64,000 nt of DNA, taken from the NCBI GenBank assembly GCA_964017145.1, contig OZ024845.1:2542001-2606000 (forward strand). The letters run 5' to 3'. This DNA is from Agrocybe praecox (Eukaryota; Basidiomycota; Agaricomycetes; Agaricales; Agrocybaceae). The position numbers and the translations under genes were made by a program. Positions 12,530 through 23,430 of the stretch are shown piece after piece; position 1 is the first letter of the stretch, and each line of letters starts with the position of its first letter. Under the pieces are notes generated by a model. It searched no databases. It was not told the DNA's origin and saw only the letters and a program-made list of their open reading frames with translations.

Positions 12530-14104
12530 GGTCGGGACGTCGGTATCTATTAGATACACCGTTCGACGCTGTTCTGGCCCCGCTTTCCTTTGACCACGAC
12601 GTACTATTGAGTGCTGCTATAGAGTTCGAGGAGGGGTTACAGGATAATGCCGACTCTGACCCTAGAGGTAACTATCTAGTTGACATCCTCGTACAAGCGA
12701 TACAAACTTGCTAATCCACAATAAATAAAAGCTTTTTTATGCGAACATAAATTAGATACCACTACGTTGAAAAGATTCGCGGATGTTACGGAAGAAGACT
12801 TCGAAACCTTTGCGCTGAAGGAGCAAAGTCGCGATAATGCGAGACGCGCCCACAAACGTGCGAAAAAAATTGTCCAAAACGGACATGCCCATCCTTGCGC
12901 ACTGTGACACACTGCGTTGGCAGTTCGGAAAAGGTTATAACAGATCTTGACACTGCAACACTTCCGGTAGCAAATGGCGGGTACAATGCCAAAAACGTCA
13001 AAATTTCTAACGCTAAGAAGGTCGAAACGACCGAAAGCCTTGAAGCGCAAGGTTTCACCATCATCAAATGGGATGGAAAGTAAGTTGTATGTTGTATGTT
13101 CAGAAGTTAATTCAAATGTCTTCTCATATTTTTTAGAACTACAAAAGTCGTTCTTGACAAAAATGAGCGCATCACTCTCGTCTGCGCTGGGCGGCCCAAT
13201 GACAAAGATTTTCAAGAATCTGTGGAGAAAGCGTGCAAAATCATTCTAGAAGAAGCTGAGCGGGCTACCTTCAGTAGTAAGGAAACTAATCATAAAAGAG
13301 GAAGGTTCCCTGCCATTAACGCCGGAATAACATATGGAGGCGGTCCCATAGAGCCTGTGAAGTTGAATAACGGCAGGCACACAGAAATGATAACCCGTCT
13401 CCTTAATAACAAACATATAAAGAGGCTTGCTCATTACCAAAGTGGTACGTACAATTCAACGCGTACGCGTATACGGAAATTTGTTGAAGTCTTTGATCGT
13501 TATATCACCTACAGCCGCGTATTCCTTGTGGAATCCTAGGGTATACAATTATACCAAATCTCATATGGATCAACTTCACGAAAAGATGCCCCACCTGCCG
13601 CGAAACTTTGGAAAGTCTGTGTATTCAAATGCTGCGTTTAATATGGGCCCACAGGTTTCCACAATCAAGCACAAAGATGGCCTCAATTTACCATTCGGAT
13701 GGTGTGCAATACATGCACTCGGGAATTTCGATCCGACAAAAGGCGGTCACCTCATTCTCTGGGAACTCAGGTTGGTCATTGAGTTTCCATCGGGGTCCCT
13801 CATACTGCTTCCATCCGCTACAATTACGCATTCAAATATCCCGGTCTCGTGTAATGAGACCAGGGTATCTTTTACTCAGTATTCAACAGGCGCCCTGTTC
13901 CGCTATGTGGACAATAACTTCATGAGGGAAAATGATCTTAAAATCATGAACCCAAAAAAATACGCAGAAATTTGTCAAATGAAATTGGTACGCTGGGAGA
14001 GAGGAGTGGCTATGTACAGCACAGTCGAGGAATTGGTCGAGGAATATAAGTTAAAGGTAAGATTCATGGGAATTATTTTGGGACATAAGCTTATACTATT
14101 TTAA
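12530..14104 (+). pseudogene. Second 2OG-Fe(II) dioxygenase-like family gene, frame-broken at its 5' end
   Basis: The frame 'LLDTPFDAVLAPLSFDHDVL' (12,533-12,667) splices to 12,756 ('DTTTLKRFADVTEEDF..'), a Lys/Arg-rich helix 'ARRAHKRAKKIVQNG'. It stops at a TGA near 12,901-12,907, while the continuing homologous frame ('SLEAQGFTIIKWDGK') is shifted by one base. From there exons run to 13079, 13137-13444 and 13515 to 14104 in phase: 'NAGITYGGGPIEPVKLNNG', HKD (HxD motif), 'LNLPFGWCAIHALGNFDPTK', 'GGHLILWELRLVIEFP', 'ATITHSNIPV' (distal His) and 'ETRVSFTQYSTGALFRYV' (Arg). This is a large Agaricomycete family with a 2OG-Fe(II) dioxygenase-like core; substrate unknown. The catalytic core is intact, but no ATG is in frame with the start, and the shift near 12,895 suggests a damaged gene. 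The end could be 14,104, or about 14,127 if the last intron is removed. Confidence 0.65.
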
Positions 14105-15109
14105 CGCAAAAATTTGCGTGACAGGATTGACTGTGCCGATAAAAGGACTCAAAATTGCGACAAATCCTTGGGGCTTATTGTAAAATATGAATGTAGGAGT
14201 AGTATCAAATCTCCATATCTCTTAAACCACAATTACCTTGGAGCCAATTGCCGACCGGAGAGCAAGGGTACGGCGAATAGGGGAAAGATGATGCGTTTCC
14301 ACCTTGCAAACCTTTGGCTATATACTCTGCGAGCGAAAGCCAGGGGATTAAACGGCGAGCAAGAGGCAAATAAGGCGTTGACAGGTGGAAAGAAGTTTTC
14401 GCTGCATCCACACAAGCGAAATGATGCGAGCGAAAAGCACGATTCATGTCGAGCGAAGCAAATCATAAGAAAGTACTAGTCATGTTGATTAACCCCAAAA
14501 TATAAGGCGATGGTATATAGAATGTCAGCTGACTGGACAATGAAATGCCCGATCTGCCGTGTTTGACCTCTACCCGCGACTGTTCAACAGCTCTGTCGTC
14601 CCTTCTTACTTTTCAACTAGTACTGACTGTCAATCTTCACTCAGGTTAAATTCACCTTCCTCACAAAACACTCTGCTCAGACTATGAAGAACCGCCGGTA
14701 CGATTCCTCATCGACATTCTTTAATAATAGCTACCCCGGATCTTAGTTGGCTCTAGAGAGCAACCATTCTTGCCCCCCTCAACTACTACCCTTCCCCGTC
14801 AATCCAGTGAAGCCCCATTCAGGATGCCAATCTTTCATCAGCTTTTCCAGTCTTTAATGCAAACTCATCCACCAAGAAGCGCAAGCTGGAAGCCAAAAGG
14901 AAAGGAGCGGGCCGTAGCCTCTGCAGCAATATCCATGGATCGGAGAGACGAAGGAAACGAGGAGCAGATGGGATAGTGTTGCCTTGATGCTGTGAATTGA
15001 AGTTATGATCGTCACAAATTAATCACACGAACACGCTTAACTCAAGGCTTGTGAGTTGGGTGAGGACTTTGGGCCTGGCTTCCTATACTCTCTGATGCAA
15101 AACCGATTT
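14105..15109. other. Spacer with GAGCGAAA-type repeats and possible 5' part of the APC1 copy
   Basis: Between about 14,320 and 14,460 the motif GCGAGCGAAA or GAGCGAA recurs. A stretch at about 14,505-14,620 (TATATAG, then CCGTGTTT..CCCGC.ACTGT) resembles 12,005-12,060. At 14,770-14,976 a Pro/Ser/Lys-rich reading is open but not identified. Confidence 0.4.
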
Positions 15110-17260
15110 GAATGCCACCCGTAATCGTTACAGCCCAAGGACCTCCGGCTTCATCGGCTATATTATTTCTCTCTCAACGCGCGTCACCCCGTACACCGGA
15201 CGCAAATGACTGCCCTCTTTTGAAAGCGATTAGGAGCAGAGGGCCTATCCGCTATTCATGCTGCGAAGTATTTCACCGGAGCCCTTGTGCAGGATCCAGA
15301 GTTAACGTGGGACAGCATACATATTTACTGAGCTATGGCTCCATGATGGTCAAGAGATGGAGTTTCAAGCAAGAGGGAGAATCTATCCAGTGGGCTTGTT
15401 ATTCAAAAGAACCCCTCCTCTTCTGCTAGTGCGGCTAGCTACGCCAACGCAAACAGTGCACCACCACCTCTCCCAGATGGTCGAGAAGCGTTCGGGTCAT
15501 TCGCTCGCGCAAGGAGCACAAGCAAGTTTGGACGCGCTCGGAGATCCCAAGACTTTCCCTGCGGTCTTCATCTTTTTGAGGAGTATCGGCAAGATATATC
15601 TCAACAATGAGGTTAATTACACCTTTTCTTTACCGTCTATCATTAGAAGAGCATGGACAATTTCACCACATGGAATGATGGCTCAACACATCCTCGAGCC
15701 TTCTGAACTGCCATTAGAAGCTCAGGCAACAGGCAACGACGTGCTTCCCACCATATTCTCAATAACAAGCGCTTTGTCTGAAGCAGCAGCAGTTGGGCTT
15801 ACATCAGGGATTCCTAGTGCTAGTCATGACATGCCCCCCTCCACTGATAACGAAGATGAACATTCAAGCAAACCGTTGGTGTCAATACCGAAATGGTTAT
15901 CTGGGTCTCGCATTGCGGTATTGTAGCAGGCGTCCGCGTCGTAGTTACGGTAAACGCGTCGAGAAGCGCTCGTTAGTGATCTGGCAATATGCATATCTCA
16001 AACCAAAAGACACACCAGTGCCTCTCACTCGGACAAAAAAGCGGAAGGAATCTTCTCCTGCCCCGCCGTCAAATCGCCAATCGATATCGGGTATGGGCGA
16101 TCGCAGGTCATCCGCGATGTTCGATGGGATACCTGATCGCCATGACCGCATTCACCAAATATTGCGTAACCCTCGAGGCCATGAACCTATCCTTGCACCG
16201 GAAGTTTTCGAACTTCCGGACATGCCGCCTTTCTTTTCCCTACCCGGAATGGCTCCACCCTTCTCAACGACTATAACAATGACCTCACTTGTTTTTGGAG
16301 GTGGAGGTGTTACTTCCCAAAGCGCCTATCAAAGGAGGACGCCACTCACTTTCCCGAAACGATTTGAGTACTACCATGGATAGAATGGTATTAGGTGGTC
16401 GGGTTGACTCTGATGTAAACCTCACACCCATCGAGCATGGACGAATGAAGGCTGCCTTCTGCATGGAAAATATGATAGCTAATCTCGGAAGAAGAGTAAG
16501 TCTTTTTGGTAATCGTTGCTATATGCATCACTGACAATATGATTCAGTATCCAAGCCTGGCAGGGTATTTCAATGCCCTTGTTCGATGATCGCTTCGATG
16601 GAAAACAGTCGCGTTGCTTGATGTCTATAAGTCTAAAAAGCTCCTTATATACTCCGCTGCACGATGCCGGATGGAATTATTGAAGTTACACCAGTGGCTA
16701 AAATGGATGTTCTTCCTGCTACTTCTCTTCGCGCGACCTGTGGAAATGTTTGGGACCTGCTCGTCGTGAAACCGTTTGGGCATTTGACACTCTTTACTCA
16801 TGGCCTTCGTGAATTATCCGTCGAGTTAGGCTATAGCCAAACTCCTGCATTCAAATCGGAGTCGCACAGTGCGTTGTACACTGTTTTCGGACTCGATTTT
16901 CACAAAAAACCTGCACCAGATGATCCTGCATTCCGATTACTTCGTGCCCCTCCTAAAATTCTTCTACCGCGAGCTGCTGTCAATCACACTCCTCATCCAT
17001 TACTGCCCCTCTCTTGTACAGACTGCACACATTGGCCGAGCATCTTCGTCTTCTCATCCCGCGGCAACAAGATCTTCTCAAATTCGCTCCTATCACCTGT
17101 CGAATAGCTGTTTCAGTGCGTCCAGAATGGGCTGATTATTGGAAACAATTGATACCCACCGTTATGATTTCTTGGCCGTCACCATTATCGGCAAGTGGGT
17201 ACTTGGCTTCTGAATCTCACTCTTTTCACCAGACATCTGATCGAGCAATTAACAATATTT
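15110..17260 (+). pseudogene. APC1: Frameshifted copy of anaphase-promoting complex subunit 1 (N-terminal half)
   Basis: Pieces of APC1 appear in order but in changing frames. They are 'LSYGSMMVKRWSFKQEGESI' (15,330-15,390), 'FPAVFIFLRSIGKIYLNNE' (15,556-15,610), 'IRRAWTISPHGMMAQHILEP', 'MVIWVSHCG' (about 15,892, shifted), 'SLVIWQYAYLKPKDTPVPLT' (about 15,974, shifted back), 'DLPDMPPFFSLPGMAPPFST', 'MDRMVLGGRVDSDVNLTPIE', 'NVWDLLVVKPFGHLTLFTHG' (16,745-16,805) and 'LAEHLRLLIPRQQDLLKFAP' with 'VRPEWADYWKQLIP' (17,025-17,160). APC1 is the scaffold of the APC/C ubiquitin ligase that drives mitotic exit. At least three frame changes plus in-frame stops show this copy is dead, and the C-terminal proteasome/cyclosome repeats are absent. 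I recognise the family from memory of basidiomycete APC1; a protein search would settle it. Confidence 0.7.
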
Positions 17261-17409
17261 CAACCTATCTTACCACGACAGCGAGAGCATCTAGTCCATT
17301 ACCAGTACCCCCTACCTCAACGCCTTCAAATAGGCCCAAGTCAGCTCCTTCGCCTTTAGTCTGTCCGACTCACCACCACAAAGTAATCGTAACCTCTAGT
17401 TAGTGAGTG

Positions 17410-18163
17410 GAGGAGGGGACGAACATGAGTTACAGATGGACGATTCATCCTCATCCTTGAATATTGGACCCTTTGGGCAGAACTTCATCACTGAAGAGCA
17501 GTACCAATTGCTAATTTAAAAGCTTGAGGACCAAAAAAAGAGAACGGTATGTTGCCGTCTTCTAAACACTTTTCACACACAGGCTCTAAACTTAGACAGG
17601 CTACAACAAGCATTTTGGATGATGCAACAGCCGTTGATAAAGAAACCGCCGAAAGGACAGGCAGGACAGGGTCAGGGGTGCAATATTATTGCTTCAATAT
17701 CTTACTTAACCTCACAAGCACCTCTTCACACCCATGCTGGCGAATATTTAAAATTGACTGTAGGAGCTAAAGAACGGGATGAAGAACAGGTCACAGCTCT
17801 AAAAAAATAGAGGTAATGACACATAGATGTTGAGATAATTATGCTGCTGATTTACAGTTTTAGATGATAAAACTTGTGCCCGTAAAAGTCAAGATGAGGG
17901 AGGACAAGAACAACGCTGAAGGTTCCTCTAAGAGGAAATTTTTAGACAAGGCCGGATTCGAGAGCGGCAGCAACCTTCAAGCCGTCGAAGGCCCATCCAA
18001 AAAGCCACGCCATGCAAGAGTGTTTCTATCACCTATCGACAACCACGAGAGAAATTTAATGTCAAAACCAACTGCAAAGCCCGCGAAGGCGTCCAAGCAT
18101 CGTGTGCTTCTTACTTGCAGGAAGGAGTGGTTAGCAACCGAATTCATTCGGAGGTTTTTGTAG
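17410..18163 (+). CDS. Hypothetical basic protein fragments
   Basis: I do not recognise this. A reading 'MDDSSSSLNIGPFGQNF' to 'KLEDQKKRT' (interrupted by one TAA) can splice over 17,548-17,582 to 'ALNLDRLQQAFWMMQQPLI'. A further frame at 17,864-18,163 is Lys/Arg-rich ('SSKRKFLDKAGFESGSN', 'GPSKKPRHARVF') and looks like a nuclear disordered segment. It could be the remainder of the decayed gene to the left or an unrelated orphan. Confidence 0.25.
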
Positions 18164-19521
18164 AATTCCTCAGCAAGACAAATAAGTTGCGTTTAATTCC
18201 TTCAAAGTTTAATCCATTCGCCTTATCCTATTGATGATCCACGCATGCCCCCTCCCAGATGACGTACGCGGTACAATCAGTAGCATATGGCCCCCTCCCT
18301 CAAGACTGTATCGCAGAGGCACGGCAGATTGTAAGCGAACTAGGACTACGCGAACAGATGGTTGCTCTGCCCCACGATTGAAGGGCAAAGAAACTCGCGG
18401 CTTCATGCTTATTCACTTTGGTAGAAGCGGCCACGCTGTCAGGTTCATTGATCTTGTAATGTTCGATGCATCAGACAATAGTGACGGAGTCGCCTTCCTC
18501 ATAATTACTGATTTCGCCGTGGGCTCGCCGTCCTCTTTAACTTACATCATTATTTTTAATTAGCAATGTACCTCTTCGCGACTGGCATAACCCCAACGAA
18601 TCTATGATATTTTGACCTTGCCTTCCAGATAGCGCGTATTTATTTTTAACATGTTCAACTAATACGTGCTGTGGGTCGCTCATGCATCTCCTCTCACAGG
18701 TCAAGCCCGAGCACCATTGTAAAGAACCGAACATCAATTTGATTAAGTTTTATAACTACCACAGAGTCTCAAGCTCAGGCATCAAGCCCCAAGTCCGATC
18801 AGAAGCGTATTCAGACCACGATAAGTTGAGCAAAAACATGCATGTTCTATTAGTGCTCATTTGTTCTCCATGTCGTTTTTGCTACTCATCCTTTTTCTGC
18901 TGTGTTTTTATTTTATTTTCATAAGGTAAATATGTGGTATACAAAATAATAAACATCTTCCATATTCTCTTGGATATTTTGAATTAGAGTCGTACTGCAA
19001 GTTGACTACAAGTGTATACTTTTTCAATAGCTCCTGACTCACGTTCAAAAATTCCATCACGTGGGCGTCGCGTCACTCTATATTACCGCGTGAATATCCT
19101 ATATTAGACACGCGTTTCATTTCTTTCGACAACTAATAGAATTCGCCATTTTGCCTCATCCTCACGCTTCGAAGGGCGGTTTCACTTCGTATACTGAGGT
19201 TTTGCTTGTCATTGACTTGCACTATTACTTACTATCTGCCTCGCAGTAAGCGGCGTTTTTGACAAGGAATTAAGTAAAATACCACTGCCTTACTTTGAAG
19301 ATTGACGTGTGTTGGTGTTGCTTGTTCAGCCATGATTCAGCAGATCTCAGGATGTTATATACTCTGTAACATACATATCATGTAATGACTGTGTAAGCAG
19401 TGTCAATTAAACTTTCTAGTTTCTCGCGAGTACAAAGAAGTAGCCAGAGGATGTTCTGCACTCTTATCATCTGCAGCTCATATCCACACTCTGTGAGTCC
19501 CACTATTATGACTCTTTTGTA
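18164..19521. other. Spacer, no gene seen
   Basis: Short ORFs on both strands (18,209-18,737) lack recognisable features. Around 19,050-19,130 lies CACGTGGGCGTCGCGTCAC followed by TATA-like TCTATATTACC, possibly promoter sequence of the next gene. Confidence 0.4.
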
Positions 19522-20050
19522 ATGAAAGGATTTTTAACCCGTGAAAGTAATCACAAACCACACTCCAGCGGTTCTTGCACCGTCGAAACCAACATGAAAT
19601 TGGCGATTCGTGTGTTGAAAAACGCGTTTCCCCGCGACACCGTGAAGCGGGTGACATACATCGGATACGTTCACCGTGCATTGGAGTTGGGGATGGAAGA
19701 AATACAGGCGAATATTGCGGGAAAAAAGTCGATCGAATGGGGAGTCAATGGTGGGACGCTGGTGATTAGGTACGTCTTCTTTCGCACCATCTTTTTTTTA
19801 GCGTTTTTTCGAGTGCTTTTTGTGAAGCTCGGGCTGGCATAAGTCGCGTAGCTGTAGGACCGAGCACCTCACAGGAAGATTGTTTGCGTCCAGCGGCCAG
19901 TACGCCGCTGGCATTCACATTTTTGAAACCCAGGCCCCGACAATTCGACTCGTAAAGAAAGCATCGAGCAAGGCAAAATGGGCAAACGTCAAGTTGGAGG
20001 ATAAATTAGGGGACCTGGAGGAAATCGTTCGTCGTTGGGAGAACGAGTAG
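19522..20050 (+). CDS. Hypothetical Agaricomycete protein, two exons
   Basis: Exons 19,522-19,769 and 19,858-20,050 join in phase (intron GTACGT..TGTAG) to give 146 aa starting at ATG. The protein reads 'MKLAIRVLKNAFPRDTVKRV', 'GYVHRALELGMEEIQANIAG', 'GGTLVIR', then 'TEHLTGRLFASSGQYAAGIH' and a C-terminal helix 'KLGDLEEIVRRWENE' that may form a coiled coil. I recall similar short proteins in other mushrooms but no named domain. It is an isolated intact gene in a repeat-rich stretch. An upstream exon is possible. Confidence 0.6.
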
Positions 20051-20399
20051 TAGCGTACCGATGCTTTTATGTTTTGAAAAAAAAAATTCCGCGTTGACTT
20101 TTTTTCAATTGACTTGTGATTGAATAGATTTGTATGGTCATATGCAAAAAAAAAAAGGTATATTACTTTGTACATACAAAAAGGGTGAAATATCAATATA
20201 TAACATGTACTTGCATGTTTCTGTAGCCTCACACTGAGCGACGTGTTTCGTTTGCAGCTCCAAACAGTTAGCATTCTCCGGGTCGTAATCCGTGAAAATA
20301 CGACAGAAGTCACGAGTCATTAGAAATGAATCTTTTTCTTTTTCTGCAATGCTAGGTCTGGAATTCCTACACCGTCAACGGCAAAGAAGTCTTCAAGCT

Positions 20400-21680
20400 C
20401 TCGGATGACGTCAATGAGTGAAATTTTGAAGAATACCAGACCTCTGCGGCAAATGTTTTGATACATCGATTCGGGTCCAAGCCGAATTCGGACTGAGATC
20501 CAGATTGAGATTTACAATTCGGCTTGCGAGGATTATAATTCAGAATTTGGGTCAGCTTATACGACTACCGATCAAGGCAGCTGGAATGCCGTATTTCTAA
20601 CATACAAGGATTATAGCCGGAAGTGGATTCCAATTTCAGCTCGACGCGCCGCATAGTCGGAGATTGAATTGGACACAAAACAAAAAACAGTTCATTAAGA
20701 TTTTTATTGTTTTAATAGGGGGGTTAGATTTGAAGATTCTAGCTCGATTGTAAATGCTGTTCTGACGAGAATCGGCTTTGCGGCAATCGGCTTTGCGAGA
20801 ATTGCGGGAAAGCGCCAGAATCGAGTGTTTGCTGGGTCAGAGTAGAACTGATTTTTATGCCGATCCTTGGAACGAAACCAGCCGCATTTTTGACTCAGAA
20901 TCGAACTCAGAATCGTGACAGGAGTCGAGCAGAATTGTTAACTCTGACCCTAATTTCCAAATCCAAAAAGGAGCTTCATGGGGATTGGATCGTATACAAG
21001 AGAAAATTGGGCCATTAAGATTTTCATAGAATAGATATCGGGGGTTTCAGTTCTAAATCCAGAGAAGACTCGGATCATTTGAGTGAAAGCGGTGGAAACA
21101 AAAGAAATCGGCTTATTAAGATTTTCACAGAGTGAGAATTAAACTCGATTCCCAAATTTAGCAAGGACCCGGGTGGGGAGTTTGCTCAGAATCAGAAATT
21201 TTTGGCAGAGAATCCTCCTTTTTGGCACGCTTCGGCACCAAAACATATGTATGTTTTTCCCGCAGTTTCGACTCGAAATGGGAATCAGAATCGTGACAGA
21301 ATCGAGCTGGAATCGTCGACTCTGACCCCCCTATTTCTGAATTAGGAATTGACATGCTGATTCTCGCTTCCCGTCGCCTGAGAATCTTGACAAACTGGAT
21401 CTTCTTTTGTTTCCACTTCATGACTCCGAGTCTGAATTCGACATCATAACGTCCCGAGTTGAATCATTATTCGTCTTCAGCACACCAATTTGTTGATGAC
21501 CTGACTTTTGAATTGGATTTCGGGGCAAACCGAATACCCAATTGCATCAAGCCGAAACCAGAATCGGCATTCGGTCCATTCCGAACTTTGATGAATCTCT
21601 GAACGAACTCAAGCCGAAACCAGGATTGAAATTCGGTCCATGGTGAATCTCCAAACCCGGTTTAGTAGTAAATCAGACCT
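20400..21680. repeat. AATCGG/AGAATCG-rich degenerate repeat region
   Basis: The stretch is built from variants of GAATCG, AATTCGG and TCAGAATCGTGACAG. TTAAGATTTT(T/C)A recurs at about 20,695, 21,013 and 21,115. A 62-bp tandem pair starts at 21,549 and 21,611 (AAGCCGAAACCAG..ATTCGGTCCAT). A pair containing CAGAATCGTGACAG, with TCTGACCC shortly after, is near 20,930 and 21,285. No coding frame survives. It looks like an old, mutated tandem or nested repeat. Confidence 0.6.
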
Positions 21681-21719
21681 GCCTTTGAATTCGAATTCGC
21701 ACTAACTACTGACAGAATC

Positions 21720-22540
21720 ATGCATGAGTTCCTGATTGTTGCCCAATTAAGGTGATGCATCCACAGCGGAAATGGCCACAAGGCCCAAAGTCATGTATCA
21801 GGGTGACCGACAGTGATTAGAGGGCCGTAGTCATGTGAAAGTCATGTGATTTGGTGCACAGCCACCAAAAATCAAAGTTGTAGAGAAAAATTCAAAAGTT
21901 ATGCTAAATATTTTTTATTACATAATCATCAACGGTTCAGCCACAAAACACAAAATATCCGCGGAAAGCCGGATACAAATCAAAATAAAAGATTGAAATA
22001 TTTATAGCAAGCCAAAAATAAATTCTAAAATCATTAAAAAATGTGTACTATACCATTTTAGGCTTGAACTAACCAAATATGTAAAGTGTTCTGAAAATAG
22101 ACCGCTCTAAAAATAGATTTATCTTATCCTGTCTTATCTCAGTCCCATCTATCATGCATGAAAGGCTTTTATCTCAAAATCTCAAAGTCCAAAGTCCTCT
22201 TGCCTTATTGGGTTGTTGGGATGTGACATCACTCAAAGGTCTTGTTTGTTTTGTACCATGCCTGCCCCTGCCTGCTGACATCATTATTTATTATTTGTTT
22301 GTATTTGAGGCCATACAAACATATGAGTGGAGCCCAAACATGTAAATAGAGGCAAGCAAAAAGTCATGTGCATGAATATTGATCTCATCACATATAAACA
22401 CATGACTATCAGGTGATAAGTCACAAACAGTCACAATAGGCCAGCCAGAGGGCTCGATACATGAATTTGGGCAACTAGGCCACGGCCACTGTGGATGCAT
22501 CACCTTAATTGGGCAATTACCAGAACTTGATACATAAATC
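21720..22540. mobile_element. Foldback/MITE-like element with ~80-bp terminal inverted repeats
   Basis: A 28-nt block beginning TTGCCCAATTAAGGTGATGC at 21,739-21,766 is repeated perfectly in inverse orientation at 22,489-22,516. Similarity continues outward (ATG.AT.A..T.CTG) and inward (GGCC.C..GGCC, TCATGTATC). The arms are about 80 bp and enclose about 650 bp of AT-rich DNA without a transposase ORF. Internal GTCATGTGA motifs near both arms look like subterminal binding sites. Flanks show AATC-like ends, but I cannot fix a target-site duplication. Confidence 0.7.
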
Positions 22541-23279
22541 TGTCCGCACTGGCTGGAATTCGGGTCTTTCCTAATTTTGAATCTTAACTTAATAAATCAA
22601 ATTGAAATCGTATGCCGAAATGCGACAGATACTAATCAAGGCACGGCAGGCTGCGATCGCTGCATTTCCGACACAGCGAGGAATACACCTAACCTTTATT
22701 TTTGGGGTCTCAGGTTTCCCATAAATAGCATAATTCCTCTATATGCAAGTTAGTTACGTCTATTGATGCCTACATCTTTTCAACATCTTTCCTATGTAAT
22801 GTGACGAAAGACATTTGACAGTGATCCTAGAATATATGTAGACTACATGCTATAGTGCTTATGTATCCTCAGAATACATTTTTATTACATCTTTCTGAAA
22901 AAATTATGTGGCTCCAAAGTGGTGGATAATTTTCGGCTGTTTCTTACGTGTTGCGACTCAAAATATGTTATATTTATTTTAGTCACATTCCTTTTGCATA
23001 ATTTTGAGCATTTTTTTTTGCATAATTTCCAAGTCCTTTTTTCATTCTTTTTTGGGATAGAAAACTCAGGAATTACGCGGCGGTTGCATAATTCTTGACT
23101 CAAACATAATTCTTGCATTTTTTGTTTGCATCTTTTTTGCATAATTTGGTGTCACAATTTTCAAACTCCGACAGAATAAGTTCAATATATTTTGACCTCA
23201 ATTATGTAACCCTGGGTTGTTGTGTTTTTTACTTTTTCCTTACATATTTCGTGCAAAAACACGTAACCCTGCATCCTGT
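22541..23279. other. AT-rich spacer, no gene seen
   Basis: Runs of T-rich sequence with repeated TTTGCATAATT (22,995-23,150). No coding frame or element boundary is recognised. Confidence 0.4.
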
Positions 23280-23298
23280 GGGATGAACAACTCATGGA

Positions 23299-23430
23299 CG
23301 AATTTGTACGATTGTGTGCGACACTTGTACGATTGCGTACGACATTTGTACGATTGCGTACGACATTTGTGCGATCCGTGTACGACATTCCCACGATCAT
23401 GGACGATCAGTGAACGACATTTGAATGATT
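23299..23430. repeat. Short tandem repeat of TTGTACGATTGCGTACGACA
   Basis: About six degenerate units of 20-22 bp. The best are two consecutive copies around 23,323-23,366, and the units fade to ACGATC.TGGACGATCAGTGAACGACAT at the right. Each unit contains overlapping quasi-palindromes of CGTAC and CGATTGCG. Confidence 0.8.

Noticed and set aside
16500..17200. Mediator subunit (Med14-like) remnant
   Set aside because: First considered from 'KLHQWLKW'-type words, but 'NVWDLLVVKPFGHLTLFTHG' and 'VRPEWADYWKQLIP' fit APC1 much better.
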